The position numbers were made by a program, and so were the translations under genes. A stretch of DNA of 64,000 nucleotides. Origin: Chitinophagaceae bacterium 26-R-25. Lineage in GTDB: Bacteria; Bacteroidota; Bacteroidia; Chitinophagales; Chitinophagaceae. Below are positions 45,628 through 54,437 of this stretch, one piece after another (positions within the stretch are counted from its first letter, which is position 1; each line of letters starts with the position of its first letter). The stretch is taken from assembly GCA_029906195.1 (NCBI GenBank), contig JARWSJ010000001.1, positions 1,364,001-1,428,000 on the forward strand, read 5' to 3'. The notes beneath the pieces are model-generated. The model was not told where the DNA came from. It ran no database searches and was given only the letters and a program-made list of their open reading frames with translations.

Positions 45628-47283
45628 ATGATCTCAAGATTGTTTGCAGTTGCAGCCAGTTTTTTCTTTTTGGCAAGTGTCTCGGCACAGGAAATTTTCA
45701 TTACGCCAAAACCTGTTTCAGCGGTAGCGGGAAAAGGTACGTTTGTAATTAAACCCGACGCAAGTATTAAGACTTCAACCGCCACAATGAAGTCGGCCAC
45801 ATTTTTGAAAGACTATGTTGCTAAAATGTATGGCGTTTCAACCAACGTAACCGCCAAGGGCAAGGGTGATATTGAATTGAAAATAGCGGCTAAAAATAAT
45901 GCAATCAAAGGCGCCTATCATTTATCTGTTTCTGGTAAACACATATCTATAGTTGGTGATGATGAAGAAGGTGTTTTTTATGGCGTGCAATCGCTGATAC
46001 AGTTATTGCCGATTCAAAAAACGGGCACTGTTTCAGTACCGGCAGTAGAAGTAACAGATGCCCCACGCTTTGCTTACAGAGGAGCTCACTTAGATGTGGG
46101 CCGCCACTTTTTTGATGTGGATTTTGTAAAGCAATACATTGACCTGCTGGCTATGTACAAGCTCAATGTTTTTCACTGGCACCTTACAGAAGACCAGGGC
46201 TGGCGAATTGAGATTAAAAAATATCCGGAGTTGACACAAATCGGTTCCAAAAGAAACGGTGAGATCATTGGTCACTATCCAGGCAAGGGCAATGACAATA
46301 AACCTTCATCAGGTTATTACACACAGGAGCAGGTAAAAGACATTGTCGCATATGCAACCGCTCGTTACATTACAGTTATCCCTGAAATAGAGATGCCGGG
46401 ACATGGAAGTGCTGCCATTGCTGCTTACCCTTCGCTTAGCTGCTTCCCAAAACGTTTTACACCTTTGCCGATCAACATGGTTTCGATGGAGAGTGTAAGA
46501 CAGTCACAGCAGGAAAACAAAGTAAAATTTGTTCAGGAAACATGGGGTGTACATGATGATGTTTTCTGCGCGGGCAAAGACTCTACATTTATTTTCCTGC
46601 AGAATGTTTTAGATGAAATCATTCCGTTGTTTCCTGCCAGGTACATACACATCGGTGGCGATGAATGTCCTAAAACAAACTGGAAGCAATGTCCATTGTG
46701 TCAAAAAAGAATGAAAGAAAACAATCTTAAAGATGAACATGCATTACAAAGCTATTTCATCGAAAGAATGGAAAAATATATAAACTCCAAAGGCAAAAGC
46801 ATCATTGGCTGGGATGAAATTCTCGAAGGCGGATTGGCTCCAAATGCAACAGTGATGAGCTGGCGCGGTGAAGAAGGCGGAATAGAAGCGGCCAAACAAC
46901 ATCATAATGTGATTATGACACCGGGTGGCTATTGCTATTTCGACCATTCCAATTCAAAAAATGAAGACTCATTAACCATCGGTGGTTTGTTGCCAATCGA
47001 AACCGTGTACAGCTACAATCCTGTTCCTGCGGCACTGTCGGCAGAGGAAGGCAAATACATCATTGGCGTGCAAGCTAACGTGTGGACAGAATACATCAGC
47101 AATCCTGCAAAAGTAGAATACATGGTATTGCCAAGGTTGAGCGCCATGAGTGAAGTACAGTGGACAGCACCGGCTCAAAAAAGCTGGAGTGATTTTCAAC
47201 CACGCCTTTTGCATGAATTTAAAAAGTATGACTGGATGGGACTAAACTATTGCCCGGTTTACTTGAAAGAAAATAAGAACTAA
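45628..47283 (+). CDS. GH20 beta-N-acetylhexosaminidase
   Basis: The 551-residue enzyme has an N-terminal signal peptide (LFAVAASFFFLASVSAQ), a GH20b helper domain to about residue 140, and the catalytic barrel. FAYRGAHLDVGRHFF, FHWHLTEDQGWRIEIKKYP and VIPEIEMPGHGSAAIAAYP mark the substrate pocket, and the catalytic pair D345-E346 lies in HIGGDECPK. WDEILEGGLAPNATVMSWRG and the PVETVYSYNP-like segment complete the site. It releases terminal GlcNAc or GalNAc. It ends the first glycan locus. With GH88 and GH35 it points to a polymer with uronic acid, galactose and amino sugar. Confidence 0.95.
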   Translation: MISRLFAVAASFFFLASVSAQEIFITPKPVSAVAGKGTFVIKPDASIKTSTATMKSATFLKDYVAKMYGVSTNVTAKGKGDIELKIAAKNNAIKGAYHLSVSGKHISIVGDDEEGVFYGVQSLIQLLPIQKTGTVSVPAVEVTDAPRFAYRGAHLDVGRHFFDVDFVKQYIDLLAMYKLNVFHWHLTEDQGWRIEIKKYPELTQIGSKRNGEIIGHYPGKGNDNKPSSGYYTQEQVKDIVAYATARYITVIPEIEMPGHGSAAIAAYPSLSCFPKRFTPLPINMVSMESVRQSQQENKVKFVQETWGVHDDVFCAGKDSTFIFLQNVLDEIIPLFPARYIHIGGDECPKTNWKQCPLCQKRMKENNLKDEHALQSYFIERMEKYINSKGKSIIGWDEILEGGLAPNATVMSWRGEEGGIEAAKQHHNVIMTPGGYCYFDHSNSKNEDSLTIGGLLPIETVYSYNPVPAALSAEEGKYIIGVQANVWTEYISNPAKVEYMVLPRLSAMSEVQWTAPAQKSWSDFQPRLLHEFKKYDWMGLNYCPVYLKENKN

Positions 47284-47322
47284 GCGAAAAAAAAGGCTTT
47301 ATAAACACAGTATACTTGTGAT

Positions 47323-47382
47323 TTTGAAATGCTATACCACGGTTTGATTGTTCTCCAACAAGCCGCAGTATAGCATTTCAAA
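47323..47382. terminator. Bidirectional terminator-like hairpin between convergent genes
   Basis: A perfect 15-bp stem (47323-47337 with 47368-47382) surrounds a 30-nt loop between the GH20 gene (+) and the alpha/beta hydrolase gene (-). Both sides are A/T-rich. The convergent arrangement and the perfect stem favour a shared terminator, although the loop is long. Confidence 0.5.
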
Positions 47383-47406
47383 TTTAAAAACCCTTGTCGC
47401 GTCACT

Positions 47407-48222
47407 TTAATCCTTTACGAAGTTAAGTATCAACTCAAGTGTCTTATCAGCTTCTTCAATATGTGGATAGTGGGCCGATGCTTCCATTTCAACGATCGTT
47501 GCATTCGTAAATCTTGAAGGCATTGCGCCGAGTTCTCCGGCAACGTCTATGATCTTATCGTACAAGCCGTGCAGGATAAGCGTTTTGACAACACAATTAT
47601 TTACCGCAATTTCCTGAAACGTTTGCCTGATTGCAAAAAATGATTGCGCATCAAGGCTGTAAGTTGGAGGTGCATAGTAAGGCAGGTAGTTTGTTTTGGC
47701 CGTATCATTGTGCCAGTAATAATTAAAAAGGCGCGGATCTACGGCGGCAATCATCCATCCTTGCACAGTGTTGTTATCGAATGCATCAGCGAAATTGTCC
47801 AGCACTATTTGCATAGCCGCAGCTTTGTCGCTCTCACCATTTGCGGCAAGATCAGTTTTCACAATGTTGAAAATGTTACGGTCGCCGCTATACACAAAAA
47901 AAGCGGGTGATACGATAATAGCATTGGCAATCTTTTCAGGATGAGCGGCCAGTAACCCGGCAATTGCAGATGTGCCAAAGCTGTGCCCCATGATCGTTAA
48001 AGGTTCTCCTTCGTAATGTTGCAGCAAAAAATCACTTGCGCTGGTAATATAATGGTCGAAAGTTACCGGTAAGTAATTGTTGTTTTCGGCTTCGCGAAGG
48101 GTAGAAGGTTCATCCCAAATACAAAGCTCTATGCCATGCTGCTGGTATACCGGCAATAGTATATTCCTTTCAGGATTTCCGTTAAGGCCTGGTCCTCCAT
48201 GATAAAAAAGAACTTTGGTCAT
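47407..48222 (-). CDS. Alpha/beta hydrolase
   Basis: A 271-residue alpha/beta-hydrolase fold protein without signal peptide. The opening VLFYHGGPGLNGNPE is the oxyanion HGGPG motif, the nucleophile elbow is MGHSFGTSA, and a C-terminal His lies in SAHYPHIEE. The HGGPG motif is typical of proline iminopeptidase-like enzymes and of related lyases and esterases. The substrate cannot be inferred from neighbours, since the gene is alone, convergent with GH20 and divergent from 48439. ATG 48222 gives the HGGPG motif at the right distance from the N-terminus. Confidence 0.88.
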   Translation of the reverse strand: MTKVLFYHGGPGLNGNPERNILLPVYQQHGIELCIWDEPSTLREAENNNYLPVTFDHYITSASDFLLQHYEGEPLTIMGHSFGTSAIAGLLAAHPEKIANAIIVSPAFFVYSGDRNIFNIVKTDLAANGESDKAAAMQIVLDNFADAFDNNTVQGWMIAAVDPRLFNYYWHNDTAKTNYLPYYAPPTYSLDAQSFFAIRQTFQEIAVNNCVVKTLILHGLYDKIIDVAGELGAMPSRFTNATIVEMEASAHYPHIEEADKTLELILNFVKD

Positions 48223-48408
48223 AATGTATATGGTTAACTGGTTTAGATGTAATAAGAAGCCGTTTGGTAAAATAATAGGGGTGTTGTAAGGGAAGGACGT
48301 TAGAAGGTAAGATATAAAGCACTTTTTAAAAATGCAATGGCTGCGGTAGTTCTTGCATCCCTTTTTCTAACTTATAAGAAACAAAGTGCGTCAAATAATA
48401 AGTTTCTA

Positions 48409-48416
48409 TATCTTCG
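48409..48416 (+). promoter_or_regulatory. Putative Bacteroidota -7 element
   Basis: TATCTTCG matches the -7 consensus TAnnTTTG at seven of eight positions and lies 23 nt before the ATG at 48439, which would give a very short leader. No good TTTG -33 box is at the usual distance, so this is tentative. Confidence 0.35.
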
Positions 48417-48438
48417 TTACAACACGACAATAACTCAT

Positions 48439-49191
48439 ATGAAAATAGTTGCATTATTATTGGCAGTCTCTTTAGCTGTCACGGTTCGCGCACAGAATAC
48501 CATCAATAGTTACAAGTATGTTTTGGTACCCCAACGCTTTGATTTCTTGAAAACAGATAATCAGTATGGGTTAAACACGCTTACAAAGGCATTGCTGGAA
48601 GGCGTAGGATTTTCCGCGTTCATGGCTGACGAAACATTGCCGGCTGAACTTGCCGCCAACAAATGCAATACACTAAAGGCGGAAGTAACAGAGAAGAAAA
48701 AGTTCCTGACGACTGCTTTAACGCTGGTGCTGAAAGATTGCCAGGGAAATATTATCTATAAAGGTACCGAAGGAAAAAGCTCCGAGAAAGAATGGGCCGC
48801 TGCCTATTCAGAAGCGTTGCAGAATGCATTCAAATCACTTAATACTGCGAATTATAAGTACGACAGCACCAAGGCCCCACAATTTATAACAAACGGCCCG
48901 GTCGCTGCACCTGCAGTTGCCGTTGCAACAACAGCCGTAGCGGCTGCTATACCGGCAACAGTTACTGAAAACAGCAATGTATTATATGCACAGCCTAATC
49001 CAAACGGTTACCAACTAATAGACACTACGCCTAAAAAAGTAATGACATTGCTAAAAACCTCACAGCAGGATGTTTTTATTGCTGATGATGGCGCTTCAAA
49101 AGGCATCGTGTTCAGAAAAAACAACGAATGGTTTTTCGAATGTTATAAAGAGGACAAACTTTTTTCCCAAAAGCTAAACATCAAGTTCTAA
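48439..49191 (+). CDS. Secreted protein of unknown function
   Basis: The 250-residue protein starts at ATG 48439. The upstream frame to 48337 would add a Lys-rich leader that does not fit ahead of the signal peptide IVALLLAVSLAVTVRA. The mature part has repeated beta strands (YKYVLVPQRFDFLK, TALTLVLKDCQGNIIYKGTEG), then a Ala/Val/Pro-rich linker (about 160-185) and a C-terminal beta domain ending FECYKEDKLFSQKLNIKF. I do not recognise a family. It stands alone with its own likely promoter and a strong terminator, so it is a single-gene unit of a periplasmic or envelope protein. Confidence 0.75.
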   Translation: MKIVALLLAVSLAVTVRAQNTINSYKYVLVPQRFDFLKTDNQYGLNTLTKALLEGVGFSAFMADETLPAELAANKCNTLKAEVTEKKKFLTTALTLVLKDCQGNIIYKGTEGKSSEKEWAAAYSEALQNAFKSLNTANYKYDSTKAPQFITNGPVAAPAVAVATTAVAAAIPATVTENSNVLYAQPNPNGYQLIDTTPKKVMTLLKTSQQDVFIADDGASKGIVFRKNNEWFFECYKEDKLFSQKLNIKF

Positions 49192-49230
49192 TACATTTAC
49201 CGATCCTTGACCGGAAACGTAAGCGAACTA

Positions 49231-49263
49231 AAAACCCTGTATGAAAGTTTCATACAGGGTTTT
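49231..49263 (+). terminator. Rho-independent terminator after the secreted protein gene
   Basis: A perfect 16-bp inverted repeat (49231-49246 with 49248-49263; core ACCCTGTATG and its complement) starts 39 nt after the stop at 49191, with a T-run inside and after it. As the central AAA/TTT pairs would open, the loop is about 7 nt. This is the clearest terminator in the window. It is A-tailed on the other strand, so it may serve both directions. Confidence 0.85.
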
Positions 49264-49357
49264 CCTTTTTAATCAATGCCGTTTATTTGGCGGGAAGGCA
49301 TCCACAAGCTCAGCCTGACAGCGCGTTCTCTGTTTGAGCTGTGTCATCAGTTTAATG

Positions 49358-51556
49358 CTACTTCACACCCTTCAATCTTCGCAGTGTAGCAACCATTACA
49401 TCCACGTCATTACAAGTATTATAAAATGCCAGTGATGGGCGCACCGTGCTTTCCAGCCCGAATCTTCTAAGGATCGGTTGTGCGCAATGATGCCCCGTGC
49501 GAACCGCAATACCTTCCTGGTTCAAGGCTTGCCCCACCTGGTCATTGGTATAGCCATTCAATGTAAATGAAAGCACACTTGTTTTATCCGGTGCAGTGCC
49601 GATCAATTTTAAACCCGGCACTTGTTGCATTAAATGTGTGGCATATTGCAGCAGGTAATGCTCATATTGGTAAATGTTGTCAATCCCAAGATGTGTCACA
49701 TAATCAAGAGCAGCACCGAGGCCAACAGCGTCTGCTATATTACCCGTTCCTGCTTCAAAGCGATAGGGCGCATTTTGAAATTGCGTGCGCTCGAATGTCA
49801 CATCCTTAATCATATTGCCACCGCCTTGCCATGGTTGTGTTTCATTCAACAAATCTTCTTTACCATAAACAACACCAATACCTGTTGGGCCAAATATTTT
49901 GTGACCCGAAAATACAAACCAGTCCACATCCAACTCGCGAACATTTACACGAAGATGTGAAACGGACTGTGCACCATCCAGTAAAACTTTTGCGCCAGCC
50001 TGCTTTGCCATTTGTATAATCTGTTTCACGGGTGTAACAGTGCCGAGAGCATTGGAGACTTGCGTAAAAGAAACCAGTTTTGTTTTTGGATTCAACAGTT
50101 TGGCATACTCATCCAGTAAAACCTGTCCATCATCATCAACAGGAACAACGCGAATCTTCAGGTCCTTTTTGGCTGCGAGTTGTTGCCAAGGTACAATGTT
50201 GGCGTGGTGCTCCAGGTGTGTAAGAATGATTTCATCACCCGCTGTAAGGTATTGTTCACCCCAACTTTTCGCCACAAGATTTATGGCTTCAGTTGTGCCC
50301 CTTACGAAAATGATTTCGTTAGGCGAACCTGCGCCGATAAACAGTTGTACCTTTTTTCGTGCCTCTTCATAAGCATCTGTGGCACGTGCTGCTAATGTAT
50401 GTGCGGCGCGATGGATGTTGGAGTTTTCATGTTCATAAAAATAGCTGATCCGATCGATCACCGACCTTGGCTTTTGCGTTGTGGCTGCATTGTCAAGCCA
50501 AATGACCGGCTTGCCATTCACGCGTTCACTCAATATCGGAAAGTCTTTTTTTATAATGTTCGCATCAAATCCCCAGGGCAATAGAGTGGAGGTGGAGTAA
50601 TTACTTTTGGCCAGGACAGGTTCATTGATCAATGGCTGAGTCTCATGATTGTCCGGTAAAAAATAATAGCTCGGTGTTTGTTCAATACCCACTGTAGGAT
50701 AATGATCAATAGCGGTTTGTCCGGAATGTAAGTCAAGAAACGGAATATGCTCCACGTCAAACGCAACGCCATATTCTTTCAAAACATTTGCGGGAGAAAA
50801 TGCACTGTCGCCGGGAACATTTCTCTGATCACCGCCTTTCAGATTTGCATCGGGAAAACCTGTTTGCGGATCATCAAAATTGACATTATTGCCATGTTGC
50901 ACGGTTGACGGAGAGGCACCGCTACCAGCTACAGAAAGCGGCACGCCTCCTTCGCTGCTGCTGTAGGAAGACAATGGTTTTTCACCAGAAGAAGACTGCC
51001 CAAAATGCGGACTCGCAGACGGAACATGCTCGTCAAATCCAACGCCATATTTTTTCAAAACAGTCGCGGGAGAAAATATACTATCCCCCGGAATATTTCT
51101 GCTGTTGCTACCTTTTAAGTTGGCATCTGGAAAGCTTGTTTGCGGATCATCGAAATTTACATTGTTACCATGCTGCACCGTTGACGGAGATGCCCCGCTG
51201 CCGGCCACGGAAAGAGGCACTCCACCCTCATTTATACCGCCAGACTGCAAAGGTGGTTCGGGAGTGGTGTTGCCAAGGTCAATTAAATTTGTATAGCTTA
51301 TCGCCGAAGGCGAAACACCAGAACCCGCTACAGAAGGCTGTTGCAGCGGAACGATTCCAACAAGCGGTGCTACAGGCGCCACTGATGACTGCGCAACGAG
51401 TGTGTCGTAATTTGATTCCTGCCCTGCATAAGGCAATACTTGTGCTGCGCTGATCTCCGGCTGCTGCGGCACAGTCGATTCTTTAAAATACTGATTTGCC
51501 AATTGCTCCAGAAAAGCAATATCCGGCAATTCGTTATGCTCATTATTTGTACTCAT
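49358..51556 (-). CDS. Family 2A encapsulin cargo: cysteine desulfurase with long N-terminal targeting region
   Basis: The 732-residue protein has two parts. The C-terminal 400 residues are a SufS-type, PLP-dependent cysteine desulfurase: FPILSERVNGKPVIWLDNAATTQKP, HLEHHANIVPWQQLA, the PLP Lys K553 in FSGHKIFGPTGIG and the catalytic Cys C691 in RTGHHCAQP. The first 330 residues are Gly/Ser/Pro-rich and probably disordered. They contain a 92-residue period duplication (from E110 and E202) with EGGVPLSVAGSGASPSTVQ and FDDPQT-FPDANLKG repeated, plus a degenerate SVAGSGVSPS copy near residue 75. In family 2A encapsulins this kind of extension carries the enzyme into the shell, where it stores or mobilises sulfur. 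It overlaps the shell gene by 14 nt. Confidence 0.95.
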   Translation of the reverse strand: MSTNNEHNELPDIAFLEQLANQYFKESTVPQQPEISAAQVLPYAGQESNYDTLVAQSSVAPVAPLVGIVPLQQPSVAGSGVSPSAISYTNLIDLGNTTPEPPLQSGGINEGGVPLSVAGSGASPSTVQHGNNVNFDDPQTSFPDANLKGSNSRNIPGDSIFSPATVLKKYGVGFDEHVPSASPHFGQSSSGEKPLSSYSSSEGGVPLSVAGSGASPSTVQHGNNVNFDDPQTGFPDANLKGGDQRNVPGDSAFSPANVLKEYGVAFDVEHIPFLDLHSGQTAIDHYPTVGIEQTPSYYFLPDNHETQPLINEPVLAKSNYSTSTLLPWGFDANIIKKDFPILSERVNGKPVIWLDNAATTQKPRSVIDRISYFYEHENSNIHRAAHTLAARATDAYEEARKKVQLFIGAGSPNEIIFVRGTTEAINLVAKSWGEQYLTAGDEIILTHLEHHANIVPWQQLAAKKDLKIRVVPVDDDGQVLLDEYAKLLNPKTKLVSFTQVSNALGTVTPVKQIIQMAKQAGAKVLLDGAQSVSHLRVNVRELDVDWFVFSGHKIFGPTGIGVVYGKEDLLNETQPWQGGGNMIKDVTFERTQFQNAPYRFEAGTGNIADAVGLGAALDYVTHLGIDNIYQYEHYLLQYATHLMQQVPGLKLIGTAPDKTSVLSFTLNGYTNDQVGQALNQEGIAVRTGHHCAQPILRRFGLESTVRPSLAFYNTCNDVDVMVATLRRLKGVK
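50720..51235 (-). repeat. Duplicated 276-nt segment in the cargo-targeting region
   Basis: Two in-frame copies, starting at codons 110 and 202 of the desulfurase, share about 75 residues each with strong identity over the first 35 (the GGVPLSVAGSGASPS run) and weaker identity over the KKYGVGFD and KEYGVAFD ends. The period is 92 codons. A recent DNA-level duplication is likely. Confidence 0.85.
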
Positions 51557-52466
51557 GGTATTTGCCTATTTCAACGTCTTCTAATACTGCAATCGCATCA
51601 TCAACCAATACTGCCAATGAGCAATACAATGATACCAGGTAGGATGCAATGGCCTTGTTATTAATGCCCATGAAGCGGACAGACAAACCGGGAGATTGCT
51701 CACCCTGCAAGCCCGGTTGAAACAAGCCCACAACGCCTTGTCTGCTTTCGCCCGTGCGCATGAGAATGATTTTTGTTTTACCTTTTTCTATGGGCAGTTT
51801 ATTGGAAGGAATCAATGGGATGCCGCGCCATGTAATGAACTGAGAGCCAAACAAAGATACCGTCGGCGGTGGCACTCCTCTGCGTGTACACTCGCGGCCA
51901 AATGCTGCGATCGCCAATGGATGCAGCAGGAAAAATCCGGGCTCCTTCCATACCAGTGTTATCAATTCATCCAGATCGTCTGGCGTTGGTGCACCGGTGC
52001 GTGTTTTAATGATCTGTGATTTGGCTACACTGTTGAGCAAACCATATTCTTTGTTGTTAATCAGCTCACTTTCCTGTCGTTCCTTAATGGTCTCAATGGC
52101 CAGGCGAAGTTGCTCGCTGATTTGATTATAAGGCTTGCTATATAAATCGGAAACCCTGGTGTGCACATCCACAATGGTTTGTACAGCGGCAAGATTGTAC
52201 TCTCGCGGATCTTCAATGTAATCCACAAATGTTTGCGGCAAAGTATGTTCATCACGGGCGGAGCAATCCACCTCTATGGCTGTACCATCTTTTACTTTGT
52301 TGAGACGGTATACGCCTGATTCCACACCCACCCAGCTCATTAGTTTTGTAAGCCAGCGCGGACTGATCGTCACCATCTGGGGAACGGTACGTGTGGCAAT
52401 GGCGAGCTGCCTTGCCGCTTTGTCGCCGAGTGCGGTTTGCTGGTAATTTTGCTTAGTATCTGCCAT
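51543..52466 (-). CDS. Family 2A encapsulin shell protein (HK97 fold)
   Basis: The 307-residue shell protein resembles the family 2A encapsulins, including the cyanobacterial SrpI type. Signatures are RQLAIATRTVPQMVTISPRWL, GVESGVYRLNKVKDG, the E-loop/axial-domain stretch with VDVHTRVSDLYSKPYNQISEQ and LLNSVAKSQIIKTRTGAPTPDDLDEL, and the C-terminal FMGINNKAIASYLVSLY. Sixty or more copies self-assemble into an icosahedral compartment. It has no cNMP-binding insert, which separates it from family 2B. It lies first in a two-gene - strand operon and overlaps the cysteine desulfurase cargo gene by 14 nt, which implies translational coupling. Confidence 0.95.
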   Translation of the reverse strand: MADTKQNYQQTALGDKAARQLAIATRTVPQMVTISPRWLTKLMSWVGVESGVYRLNKVKDGTAIEVDCSARDEHTLPQTFVDYIEDPREYNLAAVQTIVDVHTRVSDLYSKPYNQISEQLRLAIETIKERQESELINNKEYGLLNSVAKSQIIKTRTGAPTPDDLDELITLVWKEPGFFLLHPLAIAAFGRECTRRGVPPPTVSLFGSQFITWRGIPLIPSNKLPIEKGKTKIILMRTGESRQGVVGLFQPGLQGEQSPGLSVRFMGINNKAIASYLVSLYCSLAVLVDDAIAVLEDVEIGKYHEYK

Positions 52467-52764
52467 GTAATTTATGTTTGTGTTTATGATTACTAAAACA
52501 ATGCGTTATGTTCAATTAAACGGTACGGTGTATTGTAACAAATGAGTTGAGGATAGGTTGTGGCAAAAGACCTTATACTGACAATCGTTTGGCGAGCGTT
52601 TGATTTTTACTATGAAGCTTGCAGTTTTACATAAGAACAGGGAGGCAGGAGACAGGGCCGCTGCAAAATTGTAGCTCACTTGTTGCAACTGCTTATTAAC
52701 ATTAAGATAAAAATAAAAACCGTTTTTAGAAAGATATTTCTATTAATTGTGGAAAACGTGCTCC

Positions 52765-52884
52765 GTAGAGACGCATTGAATGCGTCTCAGTAATACGATC
52801 ATAGCGCTGCAAAAAAAGACAAGACGCACACTTGTATATGACCGTGTTTTGGGTGCAAAGTAGACGCGTTCGACGCGTCTCTAC
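52765..52884. repeat. Pair of small palindromes, family B
   Basis: Left: GAGACGCAT-TGA-ATGCGTCTC (52768-52788), a perfect 9-bp stem with a 3-nt loop. Right: GTAGACGCGT-TCG-ACGCGTCTCTAC (52860-52884), an 8-10-bp stem. They share the AGACGC core and a GTAGA edge. Both are short dispersed repeats of a kind seen in many genomes, and no other copy is in this window. Confidence 0.75.
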
Positions 52885-52920
52885 AGGGGTGATCAAAAAC
52901 CGTCCATGAAACAATAAAAT

Positions 52921-52948
52921 GGGGGCTTCATTCATCTGAAGCGACCCT
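52921..52948 (-). terminator. Terminator-like hairpin after the GH2-type gene
   Basis: On the - strand the stem GCTTCA/TGAAGC with flanking G-C pairs is followed by an ATTTTATT run, 40 nt past the stop of the GH2-type gene. The stem is short (6 bp plus three outer pairs across two mismatches), so confidence is moderate. Confidence 0.4.
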
Positions 52949-52981
52949 TTTTAATTTTTAATTTTGACTTTTGACTTTGAA
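52947..52981 (-). repeat. Period-7 array downstream of the GH2-type gene
   Basis: On the - strand, five heptamers start 6 nt after the TGA stop: TTCAAAG, TCAAAAG, TCAAAAT, TAAAAAT, TAAAAAG. The TCAAAAG unit is shared with the array after the regulator gene. Confidence 0.7.
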
Positions 52982-52987
52982 CGCAGG

Positions 52988-54280
52988 TCATTTAACGTAA
53001 AAAGGAAAATTCGCAGTAGCCACTTTATTCTTGCCATCACTTACATAAATAAACAAGCGATAAGCGCCTTGTTTAGCAGGAGCAGTAAACGTAATGTTGC
53101 CTTGATTCATTTCTCCCGCAACAAAATTCTCTATTGGTTTTGGGCGACCTTCAAAGTCACCACCTTCGCTGAGTTGAGTAGGCTCGGGAAGCATTTCCCA
53201 GCGATAAATAATTTTGTCACTGTCAGGATCAAATGCAGCAACAGCAGCTTTATGATTAGTTCCTGCCGTTAAGTATAGATAATCTACAGACTTTTTGCCA
53301 TCTATTTGCAGTGAATAAATATGCGGAGCCCTGTTGCGTGGCCACGTTGCTGACCATAAATATTGCATCACATCGATCACCTCCGTTTCTTCACCCTTCT
53401 CCGTAAACAATCCGTACCATGTAGGCGTGCGTTCTTGTTTTTGTCCCCATAAAAACACATAGGAGCCAAGGCATTTTTCTTTATCACGACCAATGGAATA
53501 TTCGTAGCGGGTTTTATAAACCGCAGCTTTTTCACTGCTCGTTTCTTCTATAGCCGATTTCCACGGAGTAGATAAACTTTCCCAATGGCCTGTCGGCCCC
53601 CATTCGGTTACCATGTAAGCACCGGCCCAACCTGTGTTACGAATGGCCTTCGGCAAGCCAGCCAGATCACCGTATGTGTTGATACCAAGAAAATCAAGAT
53701 CAGGGCATGACGTATTAATGAAGCCAATCACATCTTTATTCGCACCGGCAAGCACTGTGCAAACAGGATGGTTGGAATCGAGCGAATGAATCATTTTAGC
53801 AATATCATTTACTGCGTTCCACACTTTGGGATTCTTGTAATTAAGATTAAGCTCGTTGCCAATGCCCCAGGCAAGTAGCGCAGGATGATCTTTGTATTTC
53901 AAAACTTCACCGCGCAATTTCTCCAGTTGTTTGCGTACAGCAGCGGTATCATCATAACTAAATCCATGACGTTCTGCAGTAACACTAAGTCCCATCAAAA
54001 CTGTAAGACCATATTTCTGAGCTGAGTCCAGCACCTTCTGGCCCTTGTCACTTCCCCAGGTTCGCATGGAATTGCCACCATAAGCTGCTACGCGCTCCGG
54101 ATAGGCAGAACCGCCTGCACCTTTAACAAAATAGGGCTGACCGTTGCGTAAGAGCTGGAATCCATCAGCGCCTTTAACTATTTCAACGTTGACTGGCTTT
54201 TGTGAAGGTGTTTTTTGTGCAATGGTTTTCACGGCAAAAGCATTGGTTACACACAAAATGACGAATAGAAATCGTTTCAT
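52988..54280 (-). CDS. GH2-type TIM-barrel glycoside hydrolase
   Basis: The 430-residue enzyme starts at ATG 54280; the upstream frame to 54316 adds a poor leader. The signal peptide is FLFVILCVTNAFAVKTIA. The barrel has FVKGAGGSAYPERVAAYGGN, LLAWGIGNELNLNY with the acid/base Glu, DFLGINTYGDLAGLP, and the nucleophile segment MVTEWGPTGHW. A small beta domain (residues about 335-430, IYSLQIDGKKS and AAFDPDSDKIIYRWEML) ends it. It lacks the N-terminal sugar-binding and Ig-like domains of full GH2 enzymes, so it is a short GH2-like or GH5-like form with unknown substrate. It is the last gene of the - strand glycan locus. Confidence 0.82.
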   Translation of the reverse strand: MKRFLFVILCVTNAFAVKTIAQKTPSQKPVNVEIVKGADGFQLLRNGQPYFVKGAGGSAYPERVAAYGGNSMRTWGSDKGQKVLDSAQKYGLTVLMGLSVTAERHGFSYDDTAAVRKQLEKLRGEVLKYKDHPALLAWGIGNELNLNYKNPKVWNAVNDIAKMIHSLDSNHPVCTVLAGANKDVIGFINTSCPDLDFLGINTYGDLAGLPKAIRNTGWAGAYMVTEWGPTGHWESLSTPWKSAIEETSSEKAAVYKTRYEYSIGRDKEKCLGSYVFLWGQKQERTPTWYGLFTEKGEETEVIDVMQYLWSATWPRNRAPHIYSLQIDGKKSVDYLYLTAGTNHKAAVAAFDPDSDKIIYRWEMLPEPTQLSEGGDFEGRPKPIENFVAGEMNQGNITFTAPAKQGAYRLFIYVSDGKNKVATANFPFYVK

Positions 54281-54437
54281 CGAGTTAGTATTTTCTGCGC
54301 CAAAAGTAACGCACATTCATCTGCTGTTTTTGAATATCTGCCTGCGGCTGACAAATAATATCGCCTTGTAGAGGTTTTGGCGTATCAACACTTCGGTCCT
54401 ATTGGAGCTGATATTAACTTTCCGAAATTCACACATC

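Larger units (their letters stand above)
52467..52987. other. Intergenic region between encapsulin and GH2-like genes
   Basis: This 521-nt stretch holds the encapsulin promoter side (52467-52600; no certain -7 element), AT-rich DNA with nothing recognised to 52760, two small palindromes (52765-52884), a terminator-like hairpin (52921-52948) and a period-7 array (52947-52981). No convincing gene was found; the short reading frames here lack a good start and any recognisable content. Confidence 0.6.

Noticed and set aside
52467-52760. Small gene upstream of the encapsulin operon
   Set aside because: Frames here are short, low-complexity or without start context, and none resembles a known protein.
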